From Hyphomicrobiales bacterium (GTDB lineage Bacteria > Pseudomonadota > Alphaproteobacteria > Rhizobiales > Rhizobiaceae), in the NCBI GenBank assembly GCA_900471815.1, contig UICE01000008.1:62001-126000 (forward strand): DNA of 64,000 nt, in the 5' to 3' direction. Both the position numbers and the translations under genes were made by a program. The notes beneath the pieces are model-generated. The model was not told the DNA's origin. It made no database searches and saw only the letters and a program-made list of their open reading frames with translations. Positions 8,614 to 17,691 of the stretch are shown here, in pieces (position 1 is the stretch's first letter; every line of letters begins with the position of its first letter).

Positions 8614-9822
8614 TCAGTCGCGGGGCTGCAATAGCGCCAGCAGAACGGTCGAAGCGGCTAGAATGGCGGTAAGGGTCAACGGGCCGGTTGCGCCATAGGT
8701 GTCCACGACATAGCCGCCGGCAACAGCGCCAATAGTGATGGCGACCTGGAACGAGGTAACCATCAGACTGCCTGCTGCCTCCAACGCGTCGGGTGCTGCG
8801 CGAGATAGATTGGTTGGCAACACCACTGGCGCCATGCCGAAGGCCAAGCCCCAAAGCGTAGCAAAGCCAAAGGCAACACCGATATGCACACCCCAAAGCA
8901 CCAAAGCGAGTGCCGCAAACGCCATTAATGCGGCAGTGACGACGAGCGCCATGCGGATATTGGTATCTGCCAGGCGACCGCCAACAATGTTACCGACAAC
9001 AGCGGCGATGCCAAATCCAAGTAGTGCCAGGGCGATCGGACCGGTTGCAAGGAGGGTTACCTGCTCAAGGAAGGGGCGCACATAGACCGAGCCAGCAAAA
9101 TGTCCTGTCATGAGCAGCAGGATAGCAAGCATGCCGAGTTGAATGCCGCGTCGCCGTGTCAACCGAAAGACATCCGCAAGACTGTTGCTTGTGCTGGCAG
9201 GCAGGGTTGGCAGGCTTAGAAACTGCATCAACATGGCAATCGCGGCAAGCCCCGCTGTCATGGCCATGGCGCTGCGCCAGCCTATCCAATCGCTGATTAT
9301 CGCCCCCATTGACGGTGCGGCAATCGTAGCGAGCGACACGCCGAGGGTGACAATAGCCATACCTCGACCTGTTGCATTGGCCCCCACCAATCTGGCAACA
9401 ACAGCAACTGAAAGCGCCCAGAACGCGCTAAGGGCGATGCCTAGGCCAGCTCGGCCGAGCAATAGGAGCCAAAAATCGGTTGCTGCCGCTGCAAGGATAT
9501 TGGAGCCAATTGCAAGGGCGCTAAGGCCCACCAAGACGGTCTTGCGATTCAGGCGTCCAATGAGAACATTGCTCAACAAGGCAGTCACAGCGCCAACGGA
9601 AGCAGTTGCTGTAACGACCTGACCGGCAGTCCCCTCACTGATGCCAAGATCGCGCGCCATCGGCGTCAAAAGACCCGCTGGCAGAAACTCAGCTGACACC
9701 AATGCAAAGCTGGTTGCCGCCATGGAAAGAACCGCAAACCAAGTTGCTGGGGTCCAGGCAGTGGGCGCAGCGCTATCAATATCTATCGCTGTGCGTTCAA
9801 ACTGTAATGTTGTGTCTGTCAT
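8614..9822 (-). CDS. MFS transporter, DHA1-type drug/metabolite exporter
   Basis: Twelve-helix major facilitator protein of 402 residues in the inner membrane. The start of the membrane region is 'TWFAVLSMAATSFALVSAEF', the DHA1 motif is in 'LSNVLIGRLNRKTVLVGLSA' between helices 2 and 3, and the second-half repeat is 'GNIVGGRLADTNIRMALVVT'. Helix 1 with 'AEFLPAGLLTPMARDLG' is typical of sugar or drug efflux members such as AraJ/YdhP. It lies just downstream of an AraC-type gene on the same strand, and its ribosome site is inside a perfect stem-loop (9826-9850). Substrate unknown. Confidence 0.87.
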   Translation of the reverse strand: MTDTTLQFERTAIDIDSAAPTAWTPATWFAVLSMAATSFALVSAEFLPAGLLTPMARDLGISEGTAGQVVTATASVGAVTALLSNVLIGRLNRKTVLVGLSALAIGSNILAAAATDFWLLLLGRAGLGIALSAFWALSVAVVARLVGANATGRGMAIVTLGVSLATIAAPSMGAIISDWIGWRSAMAMTAGLAAIAMLMQFLSLPTLPASTSNSLADVFRLTRRRGIQLGMLAILLLMTGHFAGSVYVRPFLEQVTLLATGPIALALLGFGIAAVVGNIVGGRLADTNIRMALVVTAALMAFAALALVLWGVHIGVAFGFATLWGLAFGMAPVVLPTNLSRAAPDALEAAGSLMVTSFQVAITIGAVAGGYVVDTYGATGPLTLTAILAASTVLLALLQPRD

Positions 9823-9825
9823 TAA

Positions 9826-9850
9826 AGTATCTCCAATGTTTGGAGATACT
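9826..9850 (-). promoter_or_regulatory. Perfect palindrome covering the MFS ribosome-binding site
   Basis: 11-bp inverted repeat AGTATCTCCAA (9826-9836) / TTGGAGATACT (9840-9850) with a 3-base loop. On the minus strand the second arm contains GGAG, eight bases before the MFS ATG at 9822. It may be an operator for the neighbouring AraC-type regulator or a hairpin that hides the ribosome site. Confidence 0.65.
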
Positions 9851-9881
9851 AATAGCCAATTTCTTTCGGATGATATGTATC

Positions 9882-10871
9882 CTAAAATCCGAAATCCATG
9901 TCCATTCGTCCGGAAATTGTGCGACGCACAATGCCGGGTGAGACATTGGTGATGCGCTTGAACGCGCGAGCAAAGGAGGCTTCTGATTCGTAGCCCAAGC
10001 GAGTAGCGACCTCGGCAACCGACATACCATTTTGCGCCAGTAATTCGCCGGCAAGCTGCATGCGCAGGCGAGCGAGATAATGCGCGGCGCCTTCGCCCAA
10101 GACAGCGCTGAAGCGCTCAGCGAATATTGAACGTGATTGCCCCGCCAGGCCTGCGAGACTCTCCAACGTCCAGTTATGACCGGGGTTTCTGTGCATCGCC
10201 GCCAGAACGCGGCCAATGTGGGGGTCGCGAATGGCGGCAAGCCAACCCGTTGTCGATGCACCCGTACAGTTGACCCAGCAGCGAATAAGTCTAGCAGTTA
10301 ACAAGTCTGCCATGCGCGATAAGATGGTGGCGCTACCCATCTGTGGTTGTGTGGCCTCCACTGTCATAGCTGCGAGTAAAGGACCGACAATAGGGTCATT
10401 GCCGGCCACGTCGCACCCCTTGATGATTGGTGGCATCAAACTGATCAAGGGACTAAGTGCACAGGCGCCCAAAGTCATGGACCCGCAAAAAAGGGTACTC
10501 GTCGCGCCTGTTCCTTCCCGCACCACTTCGCAGACATTGCTGCCCAACTTGGTTACCTGACAACCCTTAAGCGAGTCACCCATCACATTTGGCGCGCTGG
10601 CCAGCCGATGGGCGATGCCTTGTGGCAGCAGCACCAGATCGCCATCGTGCAACTCCTGCCAGCCTTGCTCTTCCGTGTGGATCCAGCACGGACCTTGGCT
10701 GACAAAGTGAAAGCGGAGCAGGGGCTGCTGCGGAAAAGCGATGCTCCATGGGTGCCGTAGTTCACAGCGACCGTAGTTTACGCCACTCAAGCGGAAATCC
10801 TGCAAGACTTCGCTCAGCGCATCCATAGGGATATGCGATGGTGAAGGTGGTCGGGACGGATAATCAAGCAT
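9882..10871 (-). CDS. AraC-family transcriptional regulator with cupin N-terminus
   Basis: 329-residue regulator. The N-terminal half is a cupin_6-type sensor ('RCELRHPWSIAFPQQPLLRF', 'HDGDLVLLPQGIAHRLAS'). The C-terminal half has the double helix-turn-helix: 'WTLESLAGLAGQSRSIFAER' and 'MSVAEVATRLGYESEASFAR' then 'AFKRITNVSPG'. This type of AraC protein usually sits beside an MFS or oxidoreductase target, and here the MFS gene is 59 bases downstream on the same strand. The effector is unknown. Confidence 0.88.
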   Translation of the reverse strand: MLDYPSRPPSPSHIPMDALSEVLQDFRLSGVNYGRCELRHPWSIAFPQQPLLRFHFVSQGPCWIHTEEQGWQELHDGDLVLLPQGIAHRLASAPNVMGDSLKGCQVTKLGSNVCEVVREGTGATSTLFCGSMTLGACALSPLISLMPPIIKGCDVAGNDPIVGPLLAAMTVEATQPQMGSATILSRMADLLTARLIRCWVNCTGASTTGWLAAIRDPHIGRVLAAMHRNPGHNWTLESLAGLAGQSRSIFAERFSAVLGEGAAHYLARLRMQLAGELLAQNGMSVAEVATRLGYESEASFARAFKRITNVSPGIVRRTISGRMDMDFGF

Positions 10872-10983
10872 TCAGTTGATATATATGCCGAACGTCCGGA
10901 AGACAAGTGGGCTTGCGAGCACACTCCGTTGACCCACTTCGCCATTAAGTGCTGTGTACCAACTTATTTGTCTAATCCGCCTA

Positions 10984-11862
10984 TCATAGAGATACGCGCG
11001 AAAGAAAGTCACGGACAAGTGGAATCGCTTCATCCAAATGTGTCTCGAGCAGCCAGTGACCGGCGTTGTCGATGAGATGCAGTTCAGCGTTCGGTAAATC
11101 GCGTTGATAGGCCAGGCAAGACTCCTTGGGCATGTATCCGTCCTGTGGTCCCCAGACAATCAGGGTAGGGGGTTGGTATTCACGCAGATAAGCTTGGTAA
11201 CGTGGAAACCACTCCAGATTATGCTCCAGCTTCTCCATAAGCGCGACCGACACAGCCCTGCGAACGGGCGTGTCCATTAACGGCCAGTGCAGTTTCCAAA
11301 GGTCCGGCGGCACTTTCGCGCCTACCTCCTTTGGCACTTCGCCAATAAACTCTTTTTGAAAGCCTTCTTCGCTGACGGCTTCTTCGAGTGCGCGGTGGTT
11401 TTCGGCAGATTTGTCATTCCACCAGGCTTTTATTGTCGAATATTTTGGTCCCAAAACGTCTTCGTAAATGTCGCCGTTTTGAATGATAAGGGCTGCTATC
11501 CTTTCGGGATGCGCGATCGCGTGTCGTAGGCCGATCTGCGATCCGTAATCGTGGAGCCACAAGACGTAGCGGCGGAGGTTGAGAACATCGGCTACCTGTT
11601 TAAGAACCTCGGCATATGCATCGAAATCATACCCAAATGAAGAAGGTTCCGGTGTATGGCTATAACCGAATCCGGGCCAGTCGAAAGCTATCGTTCGCCA
11701 CTGATCGGACAGGGCTGGCATCAGTCGTCGAAACTGATAGGACGAACAAGGATAACCGTGCGGGAGCAGCAAGGCTGGAGCATCTGCCGGTCCCGCTTCA
11801 CGCAAGAAAATTCTGTGCCCGCCAATTTCGGCATATCGGTGTATAACTGCGTTATGCTGCAT
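10984..11862 (-). CDS. Alpha/beta hydrolase, epoxide hydrolase or haloalkane dehalogenase type
   Basis: 292 residues from the ATG at 11862, which has GGGG eight bases upstream; a TTG start 12 codons earlier is less likely. The oxyanion motif HGYP is at residues 35-38. The nucleophile elbow is 'LHDYGS', with an aspartate (about D105) in place of serine, so the enzyme should work through an alkyl-ester intermediate as epoxide hydrolases and haloalkane dehalogenases do. The catalytic histidine is in 'NAGHWLLE' and a lid domain lies between. 'WGPQDGYMP' is the late acid region. It stands alone, 112 bases upstream of the AraC-type gene on the same strand. Which of the two activities applies cannot be read from sequence. 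Confidence 0.85.
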   Translation of the reverse strand: MQHNAVIHRYAEIGGHRIFLREAGPADAPALLLPHGYPCSSYQFRRLMPALSDQWRTIAFDWPGFGYSHTPEPSSFGYDFDAYAEVLKQVADVLNLRRYVLWLHDYGSQIGLRHAIAHPERIAALIIQNGDIYEDVLGPKYSTIKAWWNDKSAENHRALEEAVSEEGFQKEFIGEVPKEVGAKVPPDLWKLHWPLMDTPVRRAVSVALMEKLEHNLEWFPRYQAYLREYQPPTLIVWGPQDGYMPKESCLAYQRDLPNAELHLIDNAGHWLLETHLDEAIPLVRDFLSRVSL

Positions 11863-12184
11863 ATCAATTACCCCAAACCTGGACCATTTAAACGTCAATA
11901 AATGGTTGGGGTTCCGTTAAGTACCGTGCAACACGTCAGATCGCTGATTTAATACCCGTATAGTTGGCATCCGCGGGAGCTGTCTTATGAGACATTAAGC
12001 TCAATGTGCCCAGTAAATTGCCACCGCAATGTAAACGGGACCAAGACCAACTTTTCCACCCACAAACCGATGATCGATGGTGCCAGCAAAAGAGTAAGGC
12101 AAAGTGCTTCTTAGGCCTTCCGGATATCGTTCGTCGGCGCTATTGAGTTAGCTTAAATTTGTTTTCGGAACGGGATGGTTAAAC
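11863..12184. other. Intergenic region between divergent hydrolase and LacI-type genes
   Basis: About 320 bases that must hold two divergent promoters. I see no clear gene, palindrome or hairpin with a T-run. Confidence 0.5.
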
Positions 12185-13210
12185 GTGCGACCTACAGTGC
12201 AGGATGTGGCGAGACAGGCCGGTGTCAGCCTTGCTTCAGTTGATAGAGTGCTTAATCAACGCCCTGGGGTGCGCGAGAAAACGATTGCGAAAGTTGAAGC
12301 TGCGATTTCGAAGCTCGGTTATATCAGAGACGTCTCTGCTGCGAACTTGGCAAAGCGGCAGATTTATCGCTTCGCGTTTGTAATACCAGAGGGAGCTAAC
12401 AGCTTCATGCGGGGATTGGAGGCCGAAATCGAAGCAGTAAAGCAACATTCAGCAAATGATCGTACGGAGATTTCGATTTATAAAGTCCCCCCTTTTGATG
12501 GGCGGGCACTGGCGGCTACGCTGGATGGCCTGGACCCCGCTCGTTACTCCGGCGTGGCGGTTGTTGCAACGGAAGCTGTGGCTGTAAGAGATGCGCTGGC
12601 CCGGTTGCGCCGGAACAACGTTCCAGTCGTTACACTTGTTTCAGATGTACCTTCTTTCCAGTGTGATGCGTATGTTGGCATTGACAATGTTGCGGCTGGA
12701 CGCACTGCTGCCAGACTCATGGGCAATTTTTTAGGTGAAAAGTCGGGAAAGATTGCGCTGGTTGCGGGGTCAATGCTGGTTCGGGATCACGTGGAACGCC
12801 GCATGGGATTTGAGCAGGTCATTCGTAGCGATTATACGCGTTTGGAATGCTTGCCGGTAATCGAGGGCAAGGATGACAGCCAACTGGTCCAAAAATATCT
12901 TAGTGAATGCCTGAGGATGCATAGTGATGTCGTCGGCGTATATAATATGGGCGCGGGCAATCGCGGTCTCATTGAGGTTTTGTCAAAGAACGGGGCTAGC
13001 AAGGAGCGCGTGGTTGTTGCCCATGAATTGACGGAGCACACACGACGTGCTCTTAATGCTGGCATTGTCGATGCCATCATTCATCAAGATGCCGGTCATG
13101 AGGTGCGCAGCGCTCTACGTATATTGAAAGCACGAATTGATAAAACACCTTTGCTTGCCGGCCAGGAAACCATTCGAATTGAAATTTACCTAAATGAAAA
13201 TTTGTCCTGA
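12185..13210 (+). CDS. LacI-family transcriptional regulator
   Basis: 341-residue repressor-type protein with a GTG start at 12185. The LacI DNA-binding start is 'TVQDVARQAGVSLASVDRVL', with hinge 'LAKRQIYRFAFVIP', and the rest is a periplasmic-binding-protein fold ('YVGIDNVAAGRTAARLMGNF', 'GVYNMGAGNRGLIEVLSKNG'). The serine-aspartate variant 'SLASVDRVLN' is seen in sugar-pathway members of alphaproteobacteria. Its likely targets are the isomerase, mutarotase and phosphatase genes downstream; palindrome 13502-13515 is a candidate operator. The effector is probably a sugar or sugar acid. Confidence 0.88.
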   Translation: MRPTVQDVARQAGVSLASVDRVLNQRPGVREKTIAKVEAAISKLGYIRDVSAANLAKRQIYRFAFVIPEGANSFMRGLEAEIEAVKQHSANDRTEISIYKVPPFDGRALAATLDGLDPARYSGVAVVATEAVAVRDALARLRRNNVPVVTLVSDVPSFQCDAYVGIDNVAAGRTAARLMGNFLGEKSGKIALVAGSMLVRDHVERRMGFEQVIRSDYTRLECLPVIEGKDDSQLVQKYLSECLRMHSDVVGVYNMGAGNRGLIEVLSKNGASKERVVVAHELTEHTRRALNAGIVDAIIHQDAGHEVRSALRILKARIDKTPLLAGQETIRIEIYLNENLS

Positions 13211-13888
13211 ACGGTATCGCCAAGAAACCGCTTGAGGAAGTAGCCGAACGAAGCTCGCATTCTTCGAACAGCGATGGGCGTATTACGTCATGTGTCCTCT
13301 AAAGCTAAGACTAGCGTACCTCAAATAGCGCCGGTCTTATCTTCCGCAGCCTACGATCAGTTGAGGGTATTTTCATTGCCCCACGCAAATAATCCCCAGG
13401 TTGAGTAAATAGATATTAAAAAACAATGTAATCGTCAGCCGTGCGAGGCATTTACATAAAACGACTTTCTGCCTCTAAGGGATTGACGCGTTAAATATAA
13501 AGAGGTACGTACCTCAATATGGTGCCGTTCGGTTGATTTTGCTGGACGTGTCAGGGAGGATAGAGCGCATTCTGAGGAGAGAGTGTGACTTCCGGCATGT
13601 TGCTGCTGTGAGATAATCGATCAGGCTTCTTGGGAGTCAGATGCACAAAGCCGTGTCTCTGAAATCCGTACCGGGCTGTAGGAGGGCCGGCGGTTGGTGC
13701 GGTTAGCGAAATTATCATTTTGTGGATTGAAAAAACAACGGACCGGCGCAATCAGGTTTTCCACTTGCTCGTCTTGGTGATGAGCGTGCAACGTCCAGTG
13801 TGGGTTCGAAAGTAAGCTTTGTTTGCGTTCAGTGATTGTCGCACCAGCTCTCTAAAATCATGCAATTTGTATATCGTGGGAGGAAGTG
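13211..13888. other. Long gene-poor region downstream of the LacI-type gene
   Basis: About 680 bases with no convincing gene on either strand. It holds the 14-bp palindrome at 13502-13515 and a repeat of its half with flank, CGTACCTCAA, at 13315-13324 and 13508-13517. With the orphan 28-codon ORF that follows, it looks like a place where genes were lost or where a long regulatory leader lies. Confidence 0.5.
13502..13515. promoter_or_regulatory. Candidate LacI-type operator
   Basis: Perfect 14-bp palindrome GAGGTACGTACCTC. LacI-family operators are palindromes with a central CG, as here. It is about 630 bases upstream of the isomerase gene. A 10-base copy of the right arm (CGTACCTCAA) occurs at 13315-13324. 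Confidence 0.4.
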
Positions 13889-13975
13889 ATGGTTAAGATA
13901 ATTGCAATGCTGACGAACAACAATCTGACTGTTGAAAACGCTAGGGAAACGTTCGGACGCCGTCCTGGGATGTGA
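13889..13975 (+). CDS. Orphan 28-codon ORF with strong ribosome site (gene remnant or leader peptide)
   Basis: ATG at 13889 is preceded by GGGAGGAAGTG, an excellent Shine-Dalgarno sequence. The peptide begins MVKIIAMLTNNNLTVENA and stops at TGA 13973-13975. The beginning looks like the start of a normal soluble protein (a short beta strand then a helix) rather than a leader, so I favour the 5' end of a gene whose body has been deleted. A regulatory leader upstream of the isomerase (start 14131) is the alternative. I do not recognise the family with confidence. Confidence 0.35.
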   Translation: MVKIIAMLTNNNLTVENARETFGRRPGM

Positions 13976-14130
13976 GCCGGAGACAATCTTAAATGTTTAA
14001 AGGCGGTCACCGAGCGAGGTGAGTGACGGATTCTCCCGCACTCACATGCCGCTGACAGTCATTCGAACTGCGCACCAGTACCCAATATGAATTGCTAATG
14101 CGCATGAAAACCAGGAAGGTAGCAGAAGTA

Positions 14131-15534
14131 ATGTCAATGACGTTTGGTATTGTAGTTGGAAGCCGGGGATTTTTCCCAGGTCACCTTGCGGCTACAGGTC
14201 GTGATCATATGATCAGTGCTGTTGAAAAGGCTGGCCATAAGAGCATCGTCCTTGGCCTCGAAGACACCCAGCATGGTGCCGTGCAGTCATTTGAAGATGC
14301 TAGAAAATGCGCAGCTTTGTTCAAGAAGCATGGTGATGATATTGATGGAATAATCGTCACGCTTCCGAACTTCGGGGAAGAGCGGCCAATCGCCGACACC
14401 ATCCGCCTGTCGGGACTGAAGGTTCCTACCTTAATCCAGGCGACCCCAGATGATCCGCAAAAAATGTCGATCCAGTGGCGCCGCGACAGCTTTTGCGGAA
14501 AGATGTCGGCCTGTAATAATCTGCGACAGTACGGCATTCGCTATTCTCTCACCAAATCCCACTGTGTTGACCCGCTCAGCGATGAGTTTCAAGATGATCT
14601 TGCGCGTTTTTCGGCGACCTGCCGCATTGTTGGTGGTTTGCGGGGCTTGCGAATAGGCGCAATCGGCGCACGGCCACAAGCCTTCAATACAGTTCGTTAC
14701 AGTGAAAAACTTCTTGAGGCGGCCGGAATTTCGGTCATCACGCTCGATCTTTCAGAGATTTTAGGGCGGGTTTCCCGCCTCGATGATGGCGCTTCGATCG
14801 TCACAGACAAGGTCAAGGCGATCAAAAATTATATTACAGTTGAAGGTGTGCCTCATCCGGCCATCCTCAGACAAGCCAAGCTTGCGGCGGTGACGGAGGA
14901 ATGGATGCGGGAAGTCGATGTTTCGATCAGCGCAATTCAATGTTGGACGTCATTGGAAGAAAACTATGGTGTCGTACCTTGCACAATGATGAGCATGATG
15001 AGTTCCAAATTGATGTCCAGTGCTTGTGAAGTCGACGTCTGTGGGCTCATAGGCATGCATATGTTGGCACTTGCCTCTGGAACGCCGAGCGCGCTTCTCG
15101 ATTGGAACAACAACTATGGAACGAACGCTAATAAAGCCGTGTGTTTCCATTGCAGCAACCTGCCGAAAGAATTCTTTAAAAACTACAAAATGGACTTTCA
15201 GGAAATCATTGCCGGGACGGTTGGCAAAGACAATACTTATGGAACGGTGGATGGTTCAATAAAGTCGGGGCACATGACCTATATTCGTGTGAGCACGGAT
15301 GACACATCCGGGCGCATTTGTGGTTACGTCGGAGAAGGAAAGTTCACCGACGATCCGCTGGAAACGTTTGGTGGCGCGGGCGTTGTTGAAATTCCCAACA
15401 TGCAAAAGTTGCTGCGTTATATTTGCGAAAACGGCTTTGAGCATCATGTGGCGGCGAATTTTTCTTCCGTCAGTGAGGCCATAATCGACGCTTCACGTCA
15501 GTATCTGGGTTGGGATTTCCATCTCCACGAATGA
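14131..15534 (+). CDS. L-fucose/L-arabinose isomerase-family protein
   Basis: 467 residues from ATG 14131 (MSMTFGIVVG); in-frame starts at 14092-14104 are possible but add a tail with no family likeness. The N-terminal strand 'FGIVVGSRGFFPGHLAATGR', the middle 'GGLRGLRIGAIGARPQAFNT' and the late 'CEVDVCGLIGMHMLALASGT' with 'LLDWNNNYG' follow the L-fucose isomerase C-terminal-related fold, which has three domains and a Mn-dependent aldose-ketose isomerase site. The LacI regulator upstream and mutarotase downstream support a sugar pathway. The actual sugar is unknown, and members of this wider group include enzymes of uncharacterised function. Confidence 0.8.
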   Translation: MSMTFGIVVGSRGFFPGHLAATGRDHMISAVEKAGHKSIVLGLEDTQHGAVQSFEDARKCAALFKKHGDDIDGIIVTLPNFGEERPIADTIRLSGLKVPTLIQATPDDPQKMSIQWRRDSFCGKMSACNNLRQYGIRYSLTKSHCVDPLSDEFQDDLARFSATCRIVGGLRGLRIGAIGARPQAFNTVRYSEKLLEAAGISVITLDLSEILGRVSRLDDGASIVTDKVKAIKNYITVEGVPHPAILRQAKLAAVTEEWMREVDVSISAIQCWTSLEENYGVVPCTMMSMMSSKLMSSACEVDVCGLIGMHMLALASGTPSALLDWNNNYGTNANKAVCFHCSNLPKEFFKNYKMDFQEIIAGTVGKDNTYGTVDGSIKSGHMTYIRVSTDDTSGRICGYVGEGKFTDDPLETFGGAGVVEIPNMQKLLRYICENGFEHHVAANFSSVSEAIIDASRQYLGWDFHLHE

Positions 15535-15646
15535 AAAAATTGAAAACCACGCAGGTGGTTGGGAGACGGCGCCAGTCCACCCGTCCGGTTTCTTCTTAAA
15601 AGTGTTGAGCGCCAATATCGGAATGTTCTTGATAATGGAGGGTAGC

Positions 15647-15862
15647 ATGACAGCAACGATCCACAAGCCGACGGAGTCGGCAAGATGGTTTTTGCACGTT
15701 GGCGTTGCAGAGCCGGGCGTATGGGACGAGTTCATTGACGATGCCGATGCGATTGCCGCAGCCTCGATTCAAGCTTTGGTGCTGCATGAACTGGAAGCAA
15801 CTTCGTTCGATGGTAGCTGGCTACCGAAAAGCGATGCAGACACCAACAAATACTTGAGCTGA
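15647..15862 (+). CDS. Small hypothetical protein
   Basis: 71 residues from ATG 15647, which has GGAGGGTAGC directly upstream and so fixes the start. It has no signal peptide or membrane segment; the sequence is acidic and aromatic in parts ('ESARWFLHVGVAEPGVWDEF', 'DADAIAAASIQALVLHELEA'). It lies between the isomerase-family gene (112 bases upstream) and the mutarotase (70 bases downstream), in the same direction, so it probably belongs to that operon. I do not recognise it. Confidence 0.6.
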   Translation: MTATIHKPTESARWFLHVGVAEPGVWDEFIDDADAIAAASIQALVLHELEATSFDGSWLPKSDADTNKYLS

Positions 15863-15932
15863 GCCCATGTTCAAATCAGCACTTCCTGCGGCTCGGCGAG
15901 ACTCTTCGAACACAAATTAGATGGTAGAATAG

Positions 15933-16979
15933 ATGCAAGATCGTATTTTTGGGCAAGTCAACGGTGTCGATATCCATGAGGTCACTTTACGTTCGGATGC
16001 GGGTGTGGAGGCAAAGATCCTGACGTGGGGGGCTGCGGTGCGTGATTTGCTCATCCCCACGCCTCTGGGAAAACAACGGGTTGTCATCGGCTTTGATAAA
16101 ATTGACGACTATACCGCCGATACTGCTCATGCCGGCACAATCGCTGGTCGTTTTGCCAACAGGATTGCCCAAGGCCGTTTTGAACTGGATGGCAAAGATT
16201 ATCAACTGCCACTTAATCAAGATGGAAAGCATACGCTACACGGCGGTGGCGACGGTCAAGGCTTTAGCCGGAGACCTTGGAGGCTCGAGGCATACGACGC
16301 GTCATCAGTGACGATGTCACTTCAATCTCCGGACGGCGATGCCGGTTTCCCCGGCAACCTGGATGTTCAGTGCGTTTATCGATTGTTGGACCCCGCGACC
16401 TTGGCGGTCGAGTTGACCGCCACAACTGACGCACCAACGCTCTGTAATCTCGCCAGCCATGGTTACTTTAATCTTGAGTTGCCAGTTGGATTCAAAAACG
16501 CTCCCGTACCAAGCGCAATTGATCATGAGTTTTTAGCAGAAGCTGACTTTTATACTCCAGTCGATAGCGATCTAATTCCAACAGGCGAGATACGCTCGGT
16601 TTATGGAACGCCCTTTGATTTTCAAAAGCCAAGGCCTTTACGAAACCAACAGGAGGTAAACTATGACCTGGGGTTCGTTCTACGAGAGAAAGCCTCTGCA
16701 GATATAAAACTGATACATGCAGGAACGCTGTTCGGACCCAAGACACGAATGGCCATGGATGTTTATACGACCGAGCCACACCTGCAATTATATGATGGCG
16801 GAGCGTTCAATGGCCCGGCCGTGGGTCTCGATGGAGTTCGGTATGGAAAGCATTGCGGTATCTGCCTGGAACCGCAGCGTTACCCCGATAGCCCTAATCG
16901 GAGTCATTTCGTCGGTGCAGTGTTGCGACCGAATGAAACCTATCGACAGGTAACGGAGTACAGATTTCGCACATTTTAA
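15933..16979 (+). CDS. galM: Aldose 1-epimerase (galactose mutarotase type)
   Basis: 348-residue cytoplasmic aldose 1-epimerase that interconverts alpha and beta anomers of free hexoses. Family motifs are 'LTWGAAVRDLLIPTPLGKQR', 'AGTIAGRFANRIAQGRFELD', 'LHGGGDGQGF', the catalytic histidine in 'LASHGYFNL' and the catalytic glutamate in 'GICLEPQRYPDSPN'. Length is normal. It lies in the LacI/isomerase cluster and likely feeds the isomerase with the right anomer. The substrate sugar need not be galactose. Confidence 0.9.
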   Translation: MQDRIFGQVNGVDIHEVTLRSDAGVEAKILTWGAAVRDLLIPTPLGKQRVVIGFDKIDDYTADTAHAGTIAGRFANRIAQGRFELDGKDYQLPLNQDGKHTLHGGGDGQGFSRRPWRLEAYDASSVTMSLQSPDGDAGFPGNLDVQCVYRLLDPATLAVELTATTDAPTLCNLASHGYFNLELPVGFKNAPVPSAIDHEFLAEADFYTPVDSDLIPTGEIRSVYGTPFDFQKPRPLRNQQEVNYDLGFVLREKASADIKLIHAGTLFGPKTRMAMDVYTTEPHLQLYDGGAFNGPAVGLDGVRYGKHCGICLEPQRYPDSPNRSHFVGAVLRPNETYRQVTEYRFRTF

Positions 16980-17049
16980 CCGCCGATGAAGTGACGTTCG
17001 ACCAAGCCATGAGACGCTGGGTTGTGAAAGCAAATGAAGGGACGGAACA

Positions 17050-17691
17050 GTGGCAAACGAAGACAATAACTTGGTGATGATGCAAGCTGTAGCCGAAGCG
17101 ACGGCACTGGCGGCTGGACGGCTGGCTGTGTCATATTTGACGCAGAATAAACCCTTGGAAATTGAAACCAAAGGACCGCAAGACTTTGTGACAGCGGTTG
17201 ATAAAGCAGTCGAATTGCTGATCCGGAATAGGTTGCATCAAGCATTTCCGCATCACGCCATTTTGGGCGAGGAATTCGGACTGGACAAAGAGGGTGCACG
17301 TGTAGTCTGGGTTCTGGATCCGATCGACGGCACTTCCAACTTTATGCGCGATCGTCCGAGCTGGTGTGTGTCGATCGGAGCTACCGTTGAGGGTAAGCCA
17401 ATACTTGGCGTCATCTTCGACCCTATTAAAGATGAATTATATAGTGCCGTCGCAGGACGAGGTGCAACTCGTAACGGTGATCCGATAGCGGTCAACAAAG
17501 ATGCGACCCTCAACAAATCAGTGTTCGGCGTGGGCTTCACATCAGGCAAGAGCGGAACAGCGCATGCCCAGCAGATCAGCCATATTCTGGATCATGGCTG
17601 TGAGTACCGTCGCTTTGGCCCTTCAGCCATGATGCTTGCTCATGTCGCCGATGGTCGGCTGGCCGATTGGCAGACTAGAATTCTGTTGTGA
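17050..17691 (+). pseudogene. Inositol monophosphatase-family protein, C-terminally truncated
   Basis: Mg-dependent phosphatase of the IMPase/FBPase/CysQ superfamily, GTG start at 17050 with GGGACGG upstream. Metal-site motifs are present: 'DFVTAVDKAVE', 'ILGEEFG' and 'DPIDGTSNF'. The family continues after 'FGPSAMMLAHVADGRLADW' with a WDxAAG metal-binding motif and about 50 more residues, but here the frame ends in 'QTRILL' at residue 213. The missing motif supplies a metal ligand, so the product should be inactive. The break is 36 bases from the next gene, which suggests a deletion or recombination joint there. A real short variant is less likely. Confidence 0.65.

Noticed and set aside
14092-14130. 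Earlier starts (TTG 14092, ATG 14098 and 14104) for the isomerase-family gene
   Set aside because: They add a basic tail without family likeness; the domain begins at MSMTFGIVVG (14131). The choice is not certain.
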